DNA from: Monodelphis domestica
Taxonomy: Eukaryota; Chordata; Mammalia; Didelphimorphia; Didelphidae
Length of the DNA stretch: 64,000 nt
Reading direction: 5' to 3'
NCBI RefSeq assembly: GCF_027887165.1
Contig: NC_077235.1
Location: 51,919,895-51,983,894 of the forward strand
In this document: positions 43,991-56,493 of the stretch, piece by piece
Position numbering within the stretch: position 1 is the stretch's first letter
How the letters are laid out: each line of letters starts with the position of its first letter
Notes under the pieces: model-generated
The model's input: only the letters and a program-made list of their open reading frames with translations
The model's database searches: none
What the model was told of the DNA's origin: nothing
Position numbers and translations under genes: made by a program

Positions 43991-45059
43991 AGCAACTTAC
44001 AACACAGCCTAAATGTAAACTCTGATTGGATAACAATGTCTGCAACACAGATTTCCCAAGATGTGAGTGTAATTAGTGAGATTTGGTTTCAATAAAGCAT
44101 GCATACACATTTCACAGCTTGAAATTTCTTTAAAAGTACATTAGGAAAAAAGGAGAGAAGTTGGAGTTGGTCAGAAGTCCCAATATGACTATATCTATGT
44201 GTTTTTGAGCTGCTACCCACTCTGTATCTGAGATGGTGTAGGCAGAAATCTTTCCTGTGAGGCGCTAAAACAGACTGATAGAGCCTCATTCATATCCCTC
44301 TGACGGAGAGTGATGAGTACAGCCCATGAGTTTCCACTAGCTTCTTGAGCCACTTCCATGAGTAGCTATGCTATTCTCTCTTCTTGCTATACTAGCAGAC
44401 ACAGGGCCTTATATACAACTACTTGCCTTCCCCTCCCCTTGGTTTGGAGTTGACTTCAAAAGTGGATGAAGATCAAGATTTGGCCTGAGGACGAAGGAGA
44501 CAATTTGGGAGGCAGAAAAAGTTATAGCCACATATCGTATTATAAATTGCTCAATACAATGTGGTGGGTATTTGCGATGCATATCTGAGTCTATAAAATA
44601 ATTGGAATGATGGTTGTTTATGATGTTTTTCTGTGAATGGTATCTATGCATTAGACATGATTTGCCAGGACTGCAAATTCTTTCCTGAGGATGTGTGAAA
44701 CTAGTGAAAAGTAAGGCCAAGATCACCAATTCCACCTGCCCCTTTTTAGTCTTTCTTCTGAGTTTATTTCTATGGCAAGTAGGAGGATTTAGCTGAATGC
44801 AACTCCACCCTCCACTTTTGCAGTTTTGTTAAATGGATTTCCAAGGATGATTCAAAGGAGACTTGAATCTGCATCTCCTGGATATATAAGAAAAGAATTT
44901 TTTTTTACCATAACTCATATCATTCTATAAACTATGAAACTCTGAGTGGCAGGCAGCAAAAGAAATGTTTAAACACATATTGAAGGGCTTTTCTAGCTAA
45001 ATGGGTGCAACTGAACTGGGATTTACTTCTCAAAAGAGCTAAAAGTGGCTTTTTTGTAT
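43991..45059. other. Unassigned, repeat-poor stretch
   Basis: No gene or confident repeat. A minus-strand 108-codon frame at 44409-44735 has no known motif. Confidence 0.4.
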
Positions 45060-45225
45060 AACAGTTTAAGATTTACAAAATAGCTTATTATCCTCATCAC
45101 AACTCGATGGGGTAAGTATGATTATTATTTCTATTTCACAGAAGTTAAGTGACTTGCCCAGTATCTAAGGTAAAGTTTCAACTTAGATCTTCCTAATTCC
45201 ATATATAGTACTCTATCCACGTGAG
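45060..45225 (-). mobile_element. MIR-type SINE, antisense
   Basis: 'gattatcctcatcacaactc'-like section, 'aagttaagtgacttgcccag', 'acttagatcttcctaattcc'. Confidence 0.6.
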
Positions 45226-45239
45226 AAGTAGAGGGATCT

Positions 45240-46060
45240 GTTAAGCTGAAACCATGTAGTATACACATCTATTCTCACCCCTTTTATGTATATGTATCAC
45301 CCACCACTACCCAGGTAAGATGGATGGTTTTCACCGTCTGAGGGATATGCATGCACTATGTATGTGAAGGGAAATATGACTCCTGATTGACTGAGAGAAA
45401 GCTAAGTTGGACATTATGTATCTGTGTGAAGGAGTTTGTTGGAAATGCGCTTTGAGAGAGGAATTTGACGGAGACAGATCAAGAGAAGTAAGAAGCAAAT
45501 GTTTGAATGGTTAATGGGAGCTCCCCAGAGCCACAGATATACCAGGAAATCTGCACTGGTCATATCCCCTGGCTTCCAGCATTGGCAAACATAGAGTGGA
45601 TTCCCCTTGGTGAAATCATTCCCTTTCCTCTTGGTTTAGTTGAGGTGTTTTCTCTATCTCACTCCTACCCAAATAACTATCGTGTGCTCTTTGGTCTATT
45701 CTAATTTGTATAACTTTCACAAATTTTATTTACTGTTTTGCTTGGATAAATGGGTTTACTAATTGTGTGTGTGTTTGTTTGGTAACCAGCATTGGGCAAG
45801 GAGGAGCTAAGATGGCAACGTGAACTAAAAACTACCTTTCCCTTTGAGTTAATCCATGAGCCAGCCTTGTATCCCTTGACTAGATATAGTTGAGGTTTAG
45901 CAAAGAGATATATTTCTAGCCCCAAACCTTTCTTTGAGACTGGAAGAAAGATTGCCCAGCTTGACAATTCTGGATCCTGCCTACCTTCCCCATTTCTAGT
46001 GGTGCCAACCAATCATTCCCTTATCCCTTCTGCAAAGGCAAGCCAGATCCAAGATCATAT
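45240..46060. other. Possible LTR-like or unrecognised repeat
   Basis: 'cttggataaatgggtttact' followed by a GT run (45765) and a long non-coding tail looks like a U5/leader region, but I could not define two ends. No gene seen. Confidence 0.25.
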
Positions 46061-46430
46061 ATATTTATGTCACTTGTGAACGACATCTTTTACTTAGACA
46101 ATTTATATATTTTATATAAATTTATTTTATATAAATTATATATTTTAGCATACATATATTAACACCAAGGATTACGTTTGGCAATAAAGGAGTTAGAGGC
46201 AAGAGGCCCCTGAAAGTCTCCTGAAGGCCTAAATTTATCCTACCTCCATTGTAGGGGCCCCAAATCTCCCAGTATCACCTTTTCTTATGCTTTTCTTTTT
46301 TATCTTCTCTAGACTTCTTGCCTTCCCTCTCCCACTCTTTCTGTATCTTTCTCTCTTGCGTCCTTCTCTTTAATTCTGTTCAATCTCTTCTTTTATTCCC
46401 CTAATTTTTATTTTTTGATATTCACTTGCT
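46061..46430. other. AT-rich then pyrimidine-rich stretch
   Basis: 'tttatataaa' units recur at 46100-46145. 46270-46420 is strongly C/T-biased. No gene. Confidence 0.5.
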
Positions 46431-46439
46431 GGAATATGA

Positions 46440-46605
46440 AGAAGTCCCTGAATACTCTGAACCTCAGTTTCCTGAGATATAAATTTATAAAATAATATAA
46501 GATTTAAAAAATACATATAATATTATTATCAACAACCTCACAGGCTTTGTGAGACTCAAATGACATAAACTACTTTGCAAGCTTTAAGGGGCCAGCTGGA
46601 TGTTA
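46440..46605 (+). mobile_element. L3/MIR3-type fragment
   Basis: 'ctctgaacctcagtttcctg', 'gtgagactcaaatgacataa', 'ctggatgttagctatct'. Confidence 0.5.
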
Positions 46606-47120
46606 GCTATCTTTTTTTTTCTCTCCGTTATCTCTTTCTTCTACCTCACTGCCCCTCCTTGACTTTATCCTCTCTTTGCTTTCACTTCTTCATCTTTCTT
46701 TTTCTTGTCTCTTCCTCTGTTATAACTGGAGTGGTGAGAGTCCCCGAATTGATGCTGATTTAGGAGGTTGTTTACCTAAATTATCTAAGACCCAATTATT
46801 TTTAAGCCTGTGACAATGGAGGAGAAGGTGTAGATGGTATTGAAATGAACTTTAATCAATCCTGAACTGAATTTACATCCTGCTGTGTAGGACGTTTTGT
46901 GTGTTTGTTTAGACTAATGGTCTCCATAGTACTAGGAGAGGGGCCCCTGGAGACTTTAGCTTAATGCCAAGGTGTATATGATGAGCCAAGTAGTAGGGAG
47001 GAATATTGGTCACATCTGACTTTCTTTGCCATAGACAATGTCACCAGTCCAACCACACCTGTCTTTCACCCACTGCAGTCCCAAAATGTTTGAAGACCTT
47101 TAGTTTAAATCATTAAGTTA
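46606..47120. other. Nothing recognised
   Basis: Pyrimidine-rich first 100 bp, then anonymous sequence. Confidence 0.4.
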
Positions 47121-47124
47121 TCAA

Positions 47125-47880
47125 GTCAACATGCATTTATTTAGGTGCTTACTATGTTCTAGGCTAGTGTTGGTGAACCTTTTAAACACTGTGTGCTATT
47201 CCCCACCCTCCCTCCCCAGACTGGGTGCCGTTCCCCCCACCAGAGACCCAGTACCCCTACCCCTGCTGCCTTATCCCAGGGGTGGGAGAAAAGGAGGAGT
47301 GGCCCAGGAATTCTGCTCAGGGGGAGGGATTAAGTGCTTCCATTGGGCTACTGGGCAAAGGGGTGGGGAGGCACAGTGGAGAGGGGGAAAGAAGCAGCTC
47401 TGCCTGAGTCCCTCTGCCTTTCTAGTAACTTACTCTGGTAGGGGACAATGTATATGCCCACAGAGAGGTCTCTCTGTACCATCTTTGGTGTGTGTACCAT
47501 AAGTTTACCATCATGGTTCTAGGTCTTGTGCTATGCTTTGAGGTTACAAAGAAAGGAAAGAGAAGTTCCTGATATTAAGGAAATCAAAATCTTAGGGGAG
47601 CAAAGAGTATTCGGCAATTCTCTACAAACAATATCTTGATAGGAGAAGTTGGACATTATCTTAGGAGGGAGGTTCTAACATTAGGGGATCCAGGAAAGGC
47701 TTCCTATAGAAGGTTGAATGTTAGTTGGTATTTGAAGGAAACTGGGAGGCTGAGATGAGTAGGAAGAACATTCCAGATATGGGGATAGCCAGTGGAAATG
47801 TCTGGAGTTGAGATATGGAGGTTCTTGTGAGGAACAACAAGGAGGGCAGTGCCACTGGATCACTGAGTACGTGCTAGAAA
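47125..47880 (-). mobile_element. LINE L2 fragment, antisense, split by hAT MITE
   Basis: 'catttatttaggtgcttact' up to 47163, then from 47516 'gttctaggtcttgtgctatg' through 'aaaggcttcctatagaaggt' and 'aacattccagatatgggg'. Confidence 0.65.
47164..47515. mobile_element. hAT-type MITE with exact 8-bp target duplication
   Basis: 352 bp, GC-richer than its surroundings. Ends: 'tgttggtgaacctttta' on the left, 'ataagtttaccatcatg' on the right, inverted relatives. The flanks gttctagg at 47156-47163 and 47516-47523 are identical. No transposase; the open frames in it are compositional. A related right half lies at 38800-38987. Confidence 0.9.
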
Positions 47881-47984
47881 ATAAGGTGAAGGGAAGTGGA
47901 GTGGAATAAGATCATTCCCATCATTGCTATGGGAAAGTGAAGCTAGGATGCTCTGATCCGGGTCATTCTCTTCTATACTGTCAT

Positions 47985-48315
47985 ATATGTTTCTTCTACT
48001 AGCCTGTCCTTCATTGGCTTCTGTTTCTTCTTGCTCATGATCTCATAACCATTGGTTCTCCAAATGGTGAAACTCCCTCTTTCCTCCTCTCATCCTCCCA
48101 CCAGCTATATAGTCCAGGTGGATTTTACTACTATTTTTCCTTATCAAAACATATTCTTTTGCACTGCTATAACATATGATCACTATGCAGCCATCTGTTC
48201 CTCTAGCCTATTGTTATCTTGTCTAAAGGCTAGTTTTGTCTTCCAGTTGGTGGGTTGGTCAACATATAGTTGTTTTCCTCAGTTCTTGCTCTTTCTGAAT
48301 TTCTTCTCTTGAAGA
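47985..48315 (+). pseudogene. Olfactory receptor fragment, TM2-TM4
   Basis: 'TSLSFIGFCFF' near 48000 fits the 'NLSFLDSCY' start of OR TM2/loop. Further on, FCTAITYDHYAAICSSSLL (about 48160-48215) parallels '[19 protein letters not shown]', with DHY in place of DRY. TM4-like hydrophobic sequence follows to the stop near 48312. There is an in-frame stop near 48048 and gaps in the first extracellular loop. TM1 and TM5-7 are missing. Confidence 0.6.
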
Positions 48316-48719
48316 TCCAAGGATCATGAGAATTTATTAGGTTCACGGAAACCATCTCCTATAGCACCTTGATGAACACATTCAAATTTTTATAATCATA
48401 AAAGCCACAGAAGTTTTTCAAAATTTCTGGAAAATATTCGAGCCAATTTAGCCCACCCCACATGTGTATTTTTCAGCTTTTATTGAAAATTTTGTTTTAG
48501 CCTGTCATATAACAGGCTGTGTGCATTAACTAGAATAAGATACTAGCTTCCTTCTTCCATTTAGCTTCCTATCCTTTTTAACAAAGGATTTTTTCTAAAT
48601 AAAAATGAGAAGAGAAAAAATCTAAATCAGTAATCTAAATATAAAACCATATGCAATATTCTACTCTTGTGGATGTCCCCACTCCTACAAAGGATGAAGG
48701 AATACATTTTCTTGTTTTT
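48316..48719. other. Unassigned AT-rich sequence
   Basis: No gene seen past the OR relic. Confidence 0.4.
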
Positions 48720-51000
48720 CTTTGAACCAAGCTTGTTCTTTATAATATTGCAACATTCATTTTTTACGTTTTGTGGTTTTTGTTCTTTCTATTTATGTAA
48801 ATGTGATCACAGTGCATATTATATCATGATTCTGTTTACTTTGCTTTTCAGTTCACATAACTGTTCCTTGCTTCTCTGTATTCATCATATTCATTTCTTT
48901 CTTATAGCTTGGTAACATTTGGTTACATTCATCTACCACAATGTGTCTAGCTGTTCCTCAACAAATGGAAATCTTCTTTGTTGCCAGTTTCTTTGCTACC
49001 ACAAAAATGTTGCCATAGATATTTCAGTGTATATGGAGCTTTTCTTTCCCCCAATAACCTTCTTGGAGTATATGCCTCCAGTGCAAAGGTCAAAGGAAAG
49101 GGTCATTTTAGCCACTTCATTTTGCACGATTCTAAATTTATTTCCAGAAGGCTTATACTTAAAGCTCTACCAACAATACATGATGTTGTCTGGCTTTCTA
49201 CAAATACTAACACATTGATTATTCCCACTACAATGAGTCTCAGGACTTCCAGAGCAAGGCCAGGTTCTAGGGTATCCCTGAGGAATTAGGGATGTCTTTC
49301 TATAATACTCTCAATTTGTGCCCCAATTACTGTAATCTTCCCTCATTGTGAATTACTAATGACTAACACCCTGCTTCTATTTAACCAATTAACATTAATT
49401 AGCTTTTACAAATAGATATAGACTGCAAAGATATACTGAGAACAGAAGTACAAACATTTCTCCCCAGGATCCAAGAGCACAATCTCCTTCAAGTAGTTTC
49501 TATATAGTATTACCCCAGTGAGATTACTCATAAATTTAGCACAATCACTGACTAAATCACTATAATCATCTTTTGTATGCCATTGATCCATGCTGGGTCA
49601 AATAGCTTGTGTGGGACTTGCATTTCTCTCATTATTAGTGATTTGGAACATTCTTTCATGTAGTTGATAATAGCTTACAATTCCTCTGTTGAGAACTGTT
49701 TGTGCCTATCTTTTGACTACTTATTTACCAGGGAATGACTTCTGGTCCTCCCTGTTTCTGTTACTTGTATATATATATTTTGGACACCAAACCCTTAGTT
49801 GAGATAGTTGATGCAAAGATTTTTTCACTTTCATCTGCTTCCCTTATCATAAATGCATTATTTTTATGCAAAACTTTCTAGTTTTATGTAATCAAAATTA
49901 CCTATATTATCTTTCAATCTTGCCTCTATCTCTCTTTTGGTTGAGAATACATCTACTCATGTCTGTGAAAGGTATATTATCTGCCTTATCCTCTAATTGT
50001 TTTATGATATGATTTTAAATATTCTGGTAGCAGCATATTAATTTTGAATTTATTATGAAATATAGTATAAGATATTTATCTAAGCCCAATTTCTGCCACT
50101 TGATTTTTAGTTGTTCTAGCAGTTAGTATCAAATAGGGAGTTCTTTCCTAAATAATTTGAGTTTTCAGGTTTATCGAACATTGGTTTTTGAGTTGCACTA
50201 TTTCATATTCTCTCTTGTCTAATCTGTTCCATTGCTTTACTTTTTAATCTTTAGCCATTGCCAAATTTTTTGATAACTGCTCCTTTATAGTACAGTTTGA
50301 AGTCTGGAAGTGCTATCTCTCGTTCATTCCTACCTTTTGAGAAAAAAGTTCCCTTGATATTCTAAAGCAGACAAAATAAAATTTTTTTATTATTTCTACT
50401 AGTTGTATAAGTATCCTTTTGGTAGTGTGACTATATAGCAATAAATCGGTAAATTAACTTTGGCATTATTGTTATTTTTATTGGTACAACATAGCCACGA
50501 GCCCTGAATATTCCTCTAGCTATTTCAGTTATTCTTTATTTAGGGAACATTTGCAATTGGATCTATACAAATATTGTGTGTGTTTTGATATTTTGACTCC
50601 CATGTTTTATGCATTTTCTGGTTATTTTAATGGACTTTCCCTTTCTATTATTGCTTCTTAGGTTCCATTATCAGTATATAAAAATGCTATTAGTTTTTTG
50701 AGTTTGTTTTGTAGTCTGAAACTTTGCTGAAGCTATTAATTGTCTTTGTTAGTTACCTTGCTGATTTCTTAGGATTTTCTAAGTAAACCATCTTGCCATC
50801 CACATTTTTATCTTGTCATTGCTACCATTTCTAGAATTATATTAAATAATGACAGTAAGGATGGGTATCCATGCTTTATTTCTATTTTTATTAGGAAAGT
50901 TTCTTGTATGTCCCCATTACATATAATCATAGAGTTTAGCATAAATAAATGTTGTACCTTTAAAAAAATGTCTTTTTTGCATCTATTAAGATTCCTATAG
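48720..51000 (-). mobile_element. Old LINE-1 remnant, antisense, long
   Basis: 3' UTR/ORF2 end at 48720-49215 ('gtgcaaaggtcaaaggaaag', 'agctctaccaacaatacatg'). ORF2 then runs to about 51000 ('acaccaaacccttagttgag', 'gctcctttatagtacagttt', 'ctgaaactttgctgaagcta'). A segment of about 390 bp at 49220-49605 does not fit L1 and is probably an insertion. Confidence 0.65.
49220..49605. other. Unidentified insertion within L1
   Basis: Interrupts L1 between the ORF2 C-terminus and upstream ORF2. It includes 'aaccaattaacattaattag'. No duplication or family identified. Confidence 0.4.
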
Positions 51001-51014
51001 CTTTCTATAACAGT

Positions 51015-51200
51015 GGGATCCACTTACAGCTCCACCAGCATTGAATTAACATAGTTATTTCCAGCAGCCCCATAGACATTGAATTTTTCTATCTTTTATC
51101 ATATTTGCCAATGTGATGGGTGTGCAGTGATATCCCTGCAGTTGCTTTAATCTGCATTCCTCTGAGTATTAGCAATTTTAAACACTTTTTCAAAGAATAG
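51015..51200 (-). mobile_element. LINE-1 ORF2 fragment, antisense
   Basis: 'acagctccaccagcattgaa', 'gccaatgtgatgggtgtgca', 'attagcaattttaaacactt'. It repeats a part of L1 that lies nearer the 3' end than the preceding copy reaches, so it is a separate insertion. Confidence 0.65.
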
Positions 51201-52135
51201 TTGAAATAAGGGGCTATAAAATAAGAAACTTGGAATAGATGATCTTTACACTACAATCCTTTATACTGCTAATCTATTACCCCCTACTTTTAGTGACTGT
51301 AAATTGTTATTATTAAGAAGAAGAAAAAAGGAAGCATTGAGAAAGTGGTTGTCATGCAGATTTGTTTATAGAAATGAAGGGGTGTGAGAGAGCAATTCAG
51401 AATCAGGTGATTGCCAGTGGAAATTACAGAAAAGTTATCCTCAAGGAGTCAGACTTACTGATTGATGCTGAGTACACAATGAGGTAGTGGAAAGTGTTCA
51501 ACACAGCATTGTAGGCAGATTGAAAAAAACAACAGAGCATTCATCAGATGGTCAGAATGGCATGATTGGATTGCTAGGATTATATACCATCAGCTAACTA
51601 CCTTTAATAAATTAAAAGATGAGAAATCCCTATACACTAAATACATATCTTAAAATATCCTTGAAAATTCAGCAAATAAACTTCTGGACCTAGAGCATTA
51701 TTAAAGATAGAACTGTTGCCCACAACTTCTCAGATGTAACTGATCCATAAAAATTGAAGAAAAATGTCATTAATATATAATATCTAAACTACATGTGTTG
51801 AAAAGCTTTCAAGATTCAGGAACTTAGTGAAACAAATCAAAATCATATCAGAGTGATGAGGTCCTTATCATCGCCATCATTTTGTCTGATCTTAGAGTTA
51901 TTTCTTTCGGCCATTCCTCTCTTGGCTCTGCCTCTAATGCTCCAGAATTCTTTCCCCATAATATCTGAGTAGTCTTCTTATCCTGGAAACTGCCCTCACC
52001 ACCTTGCTCTACCCAGCACCCCTAGGATGGATAGGAAAAGGTGATCACAGCTGAAATTTAGCAGAACTACTTGGCCCCTCATCAGGTAAGTCAAGAGAAT
52101 TACAGCATGGGTTGGATATAGACTTAATATAGAGT
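51201..52135. other. Unassigned, repeat-poor stretch
   Basis: No gene or repeat recognised. Confidence 0.4.
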
Positions 52136-52139
52136 TACA

Positions 52140-52335
52140 GGATCATAGATTTATAGTTGAAAGGGGCCTTAAAGTGAATCTAGTACAACCCCCTCGTTTT
52201 TCAGATAAGGAAACTGAGGTCAAGCTAAATGACTTGCCTAGTGTTACACAGCTAATAAATGTCAGACGCAGGATTTAATCTATGTCTTCTTGACTCCACA
52301 ACCAGTACTTTGTCCACCATACCATATGACTTCTC
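52140..52335 (-). mobile_element. MIR-type SINE, antisense
   Basis: 'agtacaaccccctcgttttt', 'aggaaactgaggtcaagcta', 'gtgttacacagctaataaat'. Confidence 0.65.
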
Positions 52336-53124
52336 AACTTAGGATAGAGACTCCTTTGAAACTGACCAGTTACTGGCACACCAAATGATCTAGCTTGTGA
52401 ACACTGAGACTCTTAAGAGAGGTGGGTAACAACAGGAAATGGGTGGCTAAGCATAGAGCAGCATTCTGTCCATCCCTGTGCATTTGATGCCAATGGAATT
52501 TTCAGAGTGCATCAAAATGCAGGAAGCTGAGGCTTAGAGTCAACTATTCTGATTAGGACAGTGATTGCTGGGCTAGTGGGATTCAACCTGATTTTTATCT
52601 GATCCTGGAAATCTTTCAACAAGTACCTCTAGCCTGACAACCTGGAACTCCTTTGAAACAGGTATTTTTCAGCACCTTATAATTCAAATCTGAGCACTGA
52701 TAGGCTGACAAGATAAAATAATGGGCCTCCAGTGTTACCTCTGCAATTGACAGCTCAGCTTGGTTTATATCAACATATGTAAAATAAAAATCTTGAGAGC
52801 CATTTTTTGTTTTCATTCTCACTGATACTGAGAGATAGATCTCCCTTAAAACAGTTTTCATAGTATTATTGAAACCAGAACTTCATTGACAATTGCCCTA
52901 GGCATAGCCAATGAAATGCTAGATCATTTGTCAATCCTTTTTTTCTCCTACTTCTTTTAAAATTTAAATAACTAGCTTAGTTTTGTGAAGAATGAAACTT
53001 GAAGCCAAGACAGAGGCTAAAATTTTTGCCCCACCTCCCTACAATTTACTCCTCTAAATTATAACTTCCATTAGAATTAGAATAGACCATACTGCTCATG
53101 ACATCATAATAATTAAGCCAACTT
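52336..53124. other. Nothing recognised
   Basis: Anonymous sequence; only short open frames. Confidence 0.4.
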
Positions 53125-53235
53125 AGCAAATGTTTGTTAAATTGAACTCTCTCATTTTATACATCAGAAAACTGAGGCTCAAAGAGATTAAACAATTAGT
53201 CCATAATCATAAAGCTAGATAACAGTTGACCTTCA
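53125..53235 (-). mobile_element. MIR-type fragment, antisense
   Basis: 'catcagaaaactgaggctca', 'atcataaagctagataacag'. Confidence 0.45.
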
Positions 53236-53628
53236 GTGAAAACTTGTCTGCAGACCCCAAACATTGCTTCTTCTTTCATGCCATGAGACTGCCATGTATC
53301 ATTCAACGGAGCAAACTTTGGAAACTTTGGGATTCACTCCCAAAGCATGTTCTATTTGTAACATTTTTTAAAAATTGAGTTGTGAGAACTACCAATTTGG
53401 AGAAGTTCAGGAGTTCTTACATTTCAGCTCAAAGGACCTGCCACTGCCATGCTTATGATGCACAGTAATCTTACCAGAAAATGCAGAGAAGTCAGCATTC
53501 TTGTTGACTTGAAAAAATAAGATATTTCTTAACATTTTCTTTTAACTCGTCTTTATCCTGGCAGAAGAGGAGGTAAGAGCCCCTAAGATGTTGGAAGAAG
53601 CAATTGGACATAGCCATACAACTTGTTT

Positions 53629-55623
53629 TGTTTTTTTTTTGAAAAATGTATTTAGTCAATTTAGAACATTATTCCTTGGTTACAAGAATCATATTTCTTT
53701 CCCTCCCTCCCCTCCCCCCACCCCTTCCCATAGCCAATATACAATTCCACTGGGTTTTATATGTGTCCTTGATCAGAACCTATTTCCAAGTTGTTGATGT
53801 TTGCACTAAGATGTTCATTAAGAGTCTACATCCCCAGTCATATCCCCTCGACCCGTGTGATCAAGTAGTTGTTTTTCTTCTATGTTTCTGCTCCCACAGT
53901 GTTTCTTCTGAATATGGATAGTGTTCTTTCTCATACATCCCTCCAAGTCATTCAGGATCACTGCTTTGCCACTAATGGAGAAGTCCATTACATTCGATTG
54001 TACCACAGTATATCTGTCTCTGTGTATAATGTTCCCCTGGTTCTTCTCCTCTCACTCTGCATCCATTCCTAGAGGTCATTCCAGTTCACATGGAATTCCT
54101 CCAGTTCATTATTCCTTTGAGCACAATAGTATTCTATCACCAACATATACCACAATTTGTTCAGCCATTCCCCAATTGAAGGGCATCCCCTCCTTTTCCA
54201 ATTTTTTGCCGCCACAAAGAGCACAGCTATGAATATTCTTGTACAGGTCTTTTCCCTTATTGTCTCTTTGCGGCACAAACCCAGCAGGGCTATGGCTGGA
54301 TCAAAGGGCAGGCAGCCTTTTAGCACCCTTTGGACATAGTTCCAAATTGCCCTCCAGAATGGTTGGATCAGTTCACAACTCCACCAGCAGTGCATTAATG
54401 TCCCTACTTTGCCACATCTCCTCCAGCATTCATTACTTTCCTTTGCTGTCATGTTAGCCAATCCACTAGGTGTGCGGTGATACTTCAGAGTTGTTTTGAT
54501 TTTCATCTCTCTAATTATAAGAGATTTAGAACACTTTTTCATGTGCTTATTAATGGTTTTGATTTCTTTAACTGAAAATAGCCTATTCATGTCCCTTTCC
54601 CATTTATCAATTGGAAAATGGCTTGATTTTTTTGTACAATTGATTTAACTCATAAATTTGAGTAATTAGACCTTTGTCAGAGGTTTTTGTAATGAAGATT
54701 TTTTCCCAGTTTGTTGCTTCCCTTCAAATTTTGGTTCCATTGGTTTTGTTTGTACAAAAAACTTTTTAATTTAATATAATCAAAATTATTCATTTTACAT
54801 TTTGTTATTTTTTTCTAGCTCTTGCTTGGTCTTAAAATATTTCCTTTACCAATGATCTAACGTGTATACTATTGTGTATTCACCTAATTTACTTATAATT
54901 TCCTTCTTTATATTCAAGTCATTCACCCACTATGAGTTTATCTTGGTGTAGGGTGTGAGATGTTGATCCAGACCCAATCTCTCCCATACTATCTTCTAAT
55001 TTTCCCAGCAGTTTTTGTCAAATAGTGGATTTTGGTCCCAAAAGCTGGGTCTTTGGGCTTATCATAGATTGTCTTGCTGAGGTCACTTACCCCAAGTCTA
55101 TTCCACTGATCCTCCCTTTTGTCTCTTAGCCAGTACCATATTGTTTTGATGACCACTGATTTATAGTACTGTTTGAGATCTGGAACTGCAAGGTCACCTT
55201 CCTTTGCATTTCTTTCATTATTTCCCTGGATATCCTTGATCTTTTGTTCTTCCAAATGAACTTTGGTATAGTTTTTTCTAATTCAGTAAAAAGGTTTTTG
55301 GCAGTTCAATGGGTATGGTACTAAATAAGTAAATTAATTTGGGTAGGATTGTCATTTTTGTTATGTTAGCTTGTCCTACCCATGAGCAATCGGTGTTTTT
55401 CCAGTTGTTTAGATCTAGTTTTAATTGTGTGGAGAGTATTTTGTAGTTGTGCTCATATAGTTCCTGTGTTTGTCTCAGCAGATAGATTCCTAAGTATTTT
55501 CTGTTGTCTAGGGTGATTTTAAATGGAATTTCTCTTTCTAATTCTTGCTGCTGAGATGTGTTAGAAATATATAGAAATGCTGATGACTTATGTGGGTTTA
55601 TTTTGTATCTTGGTTTTAAAAAA
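53629..55623 (-). mobile_element. 5'-truncated LINE-1, antisense, about 2 kb
   Basis: The best preserved L1 here. The minus strand encodes the ORF2 C-terminal third: 55255-54989 holds LAVPDLKQYYKSVVIKTIWY and the WNRL region. 54590-54069 (173 codons) holds the CWWSCELIQPFWRAIW zinc-knuckle-like region, LPFDPAIALLG, and GCPSIGEWLNKLWYM. A poly(T) start at about 53629 is the antisense tail. Stops separate the frames, so it is inactive. The RT core and endonuclease are absent. Confidence 0.9.
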
Positions 55624-55637
55624 TATCAAATAAGTTC

Positions 55638-55855
55638 TTAAAAAAACCATACCTTCTGTCTTAGAATCAATACTGTGTATTGGTTCCAAGGCAGGAGAAT
55701 GATAAAGCTTTCTTTTGGTCCTGTGGGAAGGGCACTAGGAGTTAAATGACTTGGACAGGATCACACAGCTAGAAAGTGTCTGAGGCCATATTTAAACATA
55801 GGACCTCCCATCTCTAGGCTTGGTTCTCAATCTACTGAGCTACCCAGCTGCTCCT
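55638..55855 (-). mobile_element. Mon1-type SINE with 14-bp target duplication
   Basis: The perfect duplication 'tatcaaataagttc' lies at 55624-55637 and 55856-55869. The body runs antisense from 'ccataccttctgtcttagaa' to 'ctactgagctacccagctgc'. Confidence 0.95.
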
Positions 55856-56017
55856 TATCAAATAAGTTCGAACCACACTAGACTAAAGTAATAATTTCCC
55901 TGATCTTTCACCACTCTAGATCAGCTAAGAAATTTTTACCCCTATGATAGTTGTAGATTAGTTAGTTAGTAAGCAGCTATGTTTTAAAAAAAAGCAATCT
56001 TAAAGATTTAGGGGAAA

Positions 56018-56245
56018 GCATCCTGATATAGCAGAGTGCTAGACTTGGGATTAGGAAGATCTAAGTTTACCTCCCATTCTGATACTAACTGTGTGATTGG
56101 GAGAGCAAATCATTGAGACTCTGTGAATCTCAGGCCAATTGTTGATGTAGTATGGGTCAGTGAAGTCAGAAGGCCTGCCTCTGATGCTATTATTTCTTTG
56201 ACAAGTCATTTAACCTCCTGGGGCCTCAATGTCCTACCTAATATG
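56018..56245 (+). mobile_element. MIR-type fragments
   Basis: 'gattaggaagatctaagttt', 'taactgtgtgattgggagag', then a second partial copy at 56150-56245 cut by the next SINE. Confidence 0.5.
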
Positions 56246-56249
56246 TACT

Positions 56250-56493
56250 TTTTGTTTAGTCATTCAGTTGTAACTCACTAGTGGTGACCCAATTTGTGGT
56301 TTTATTGGCAAAGATACTGGAATAGTTTACCATTTCCTTTTCCAGCTCATTTTACCGGGAGGAAAAGGAGACAAACATGATTTAGTGACTTGCCCAGAGT
56401 CACACAGCTGGTGAGTGTCTGAATCTGAATGTGAACTTAGGTCTTCTTGACTCCAGGCTCAGTGCTCTATCTACTGAGCAACCCAGCTGCCTC
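56250..56493 (-). mobile_element. MAR1-type SINE with 11-bp target duplication
   Basis: 'taatatgtact' at 56239-56249 and 56494-56504 is identical. The body runs antisense from 'tggcaaagatactggaatag' (3' end) to 'gagcaacccagctgcc' (5' end). Confidence 0.95.

Noticed and set aside
47131-47502. 123-codon plus-strand Pro/Gly-rich frame
   Set aside because: Almost wholly inside the hAT MITE at 47164-47515 and explained by its GC-rich composition.
54069-54590. 173-codon minus-strand frame as a possible gene
   Set aside because: It is clearly the C-terminal part of L1 ORF2 within a 5'-truncated copy, not a host gene.
53621-55618. Target duplication for the 2-kb L1
   Set aside because: 'cttgtttt' against 'cttggttt' at the two edges is too short and low-complexity to call.
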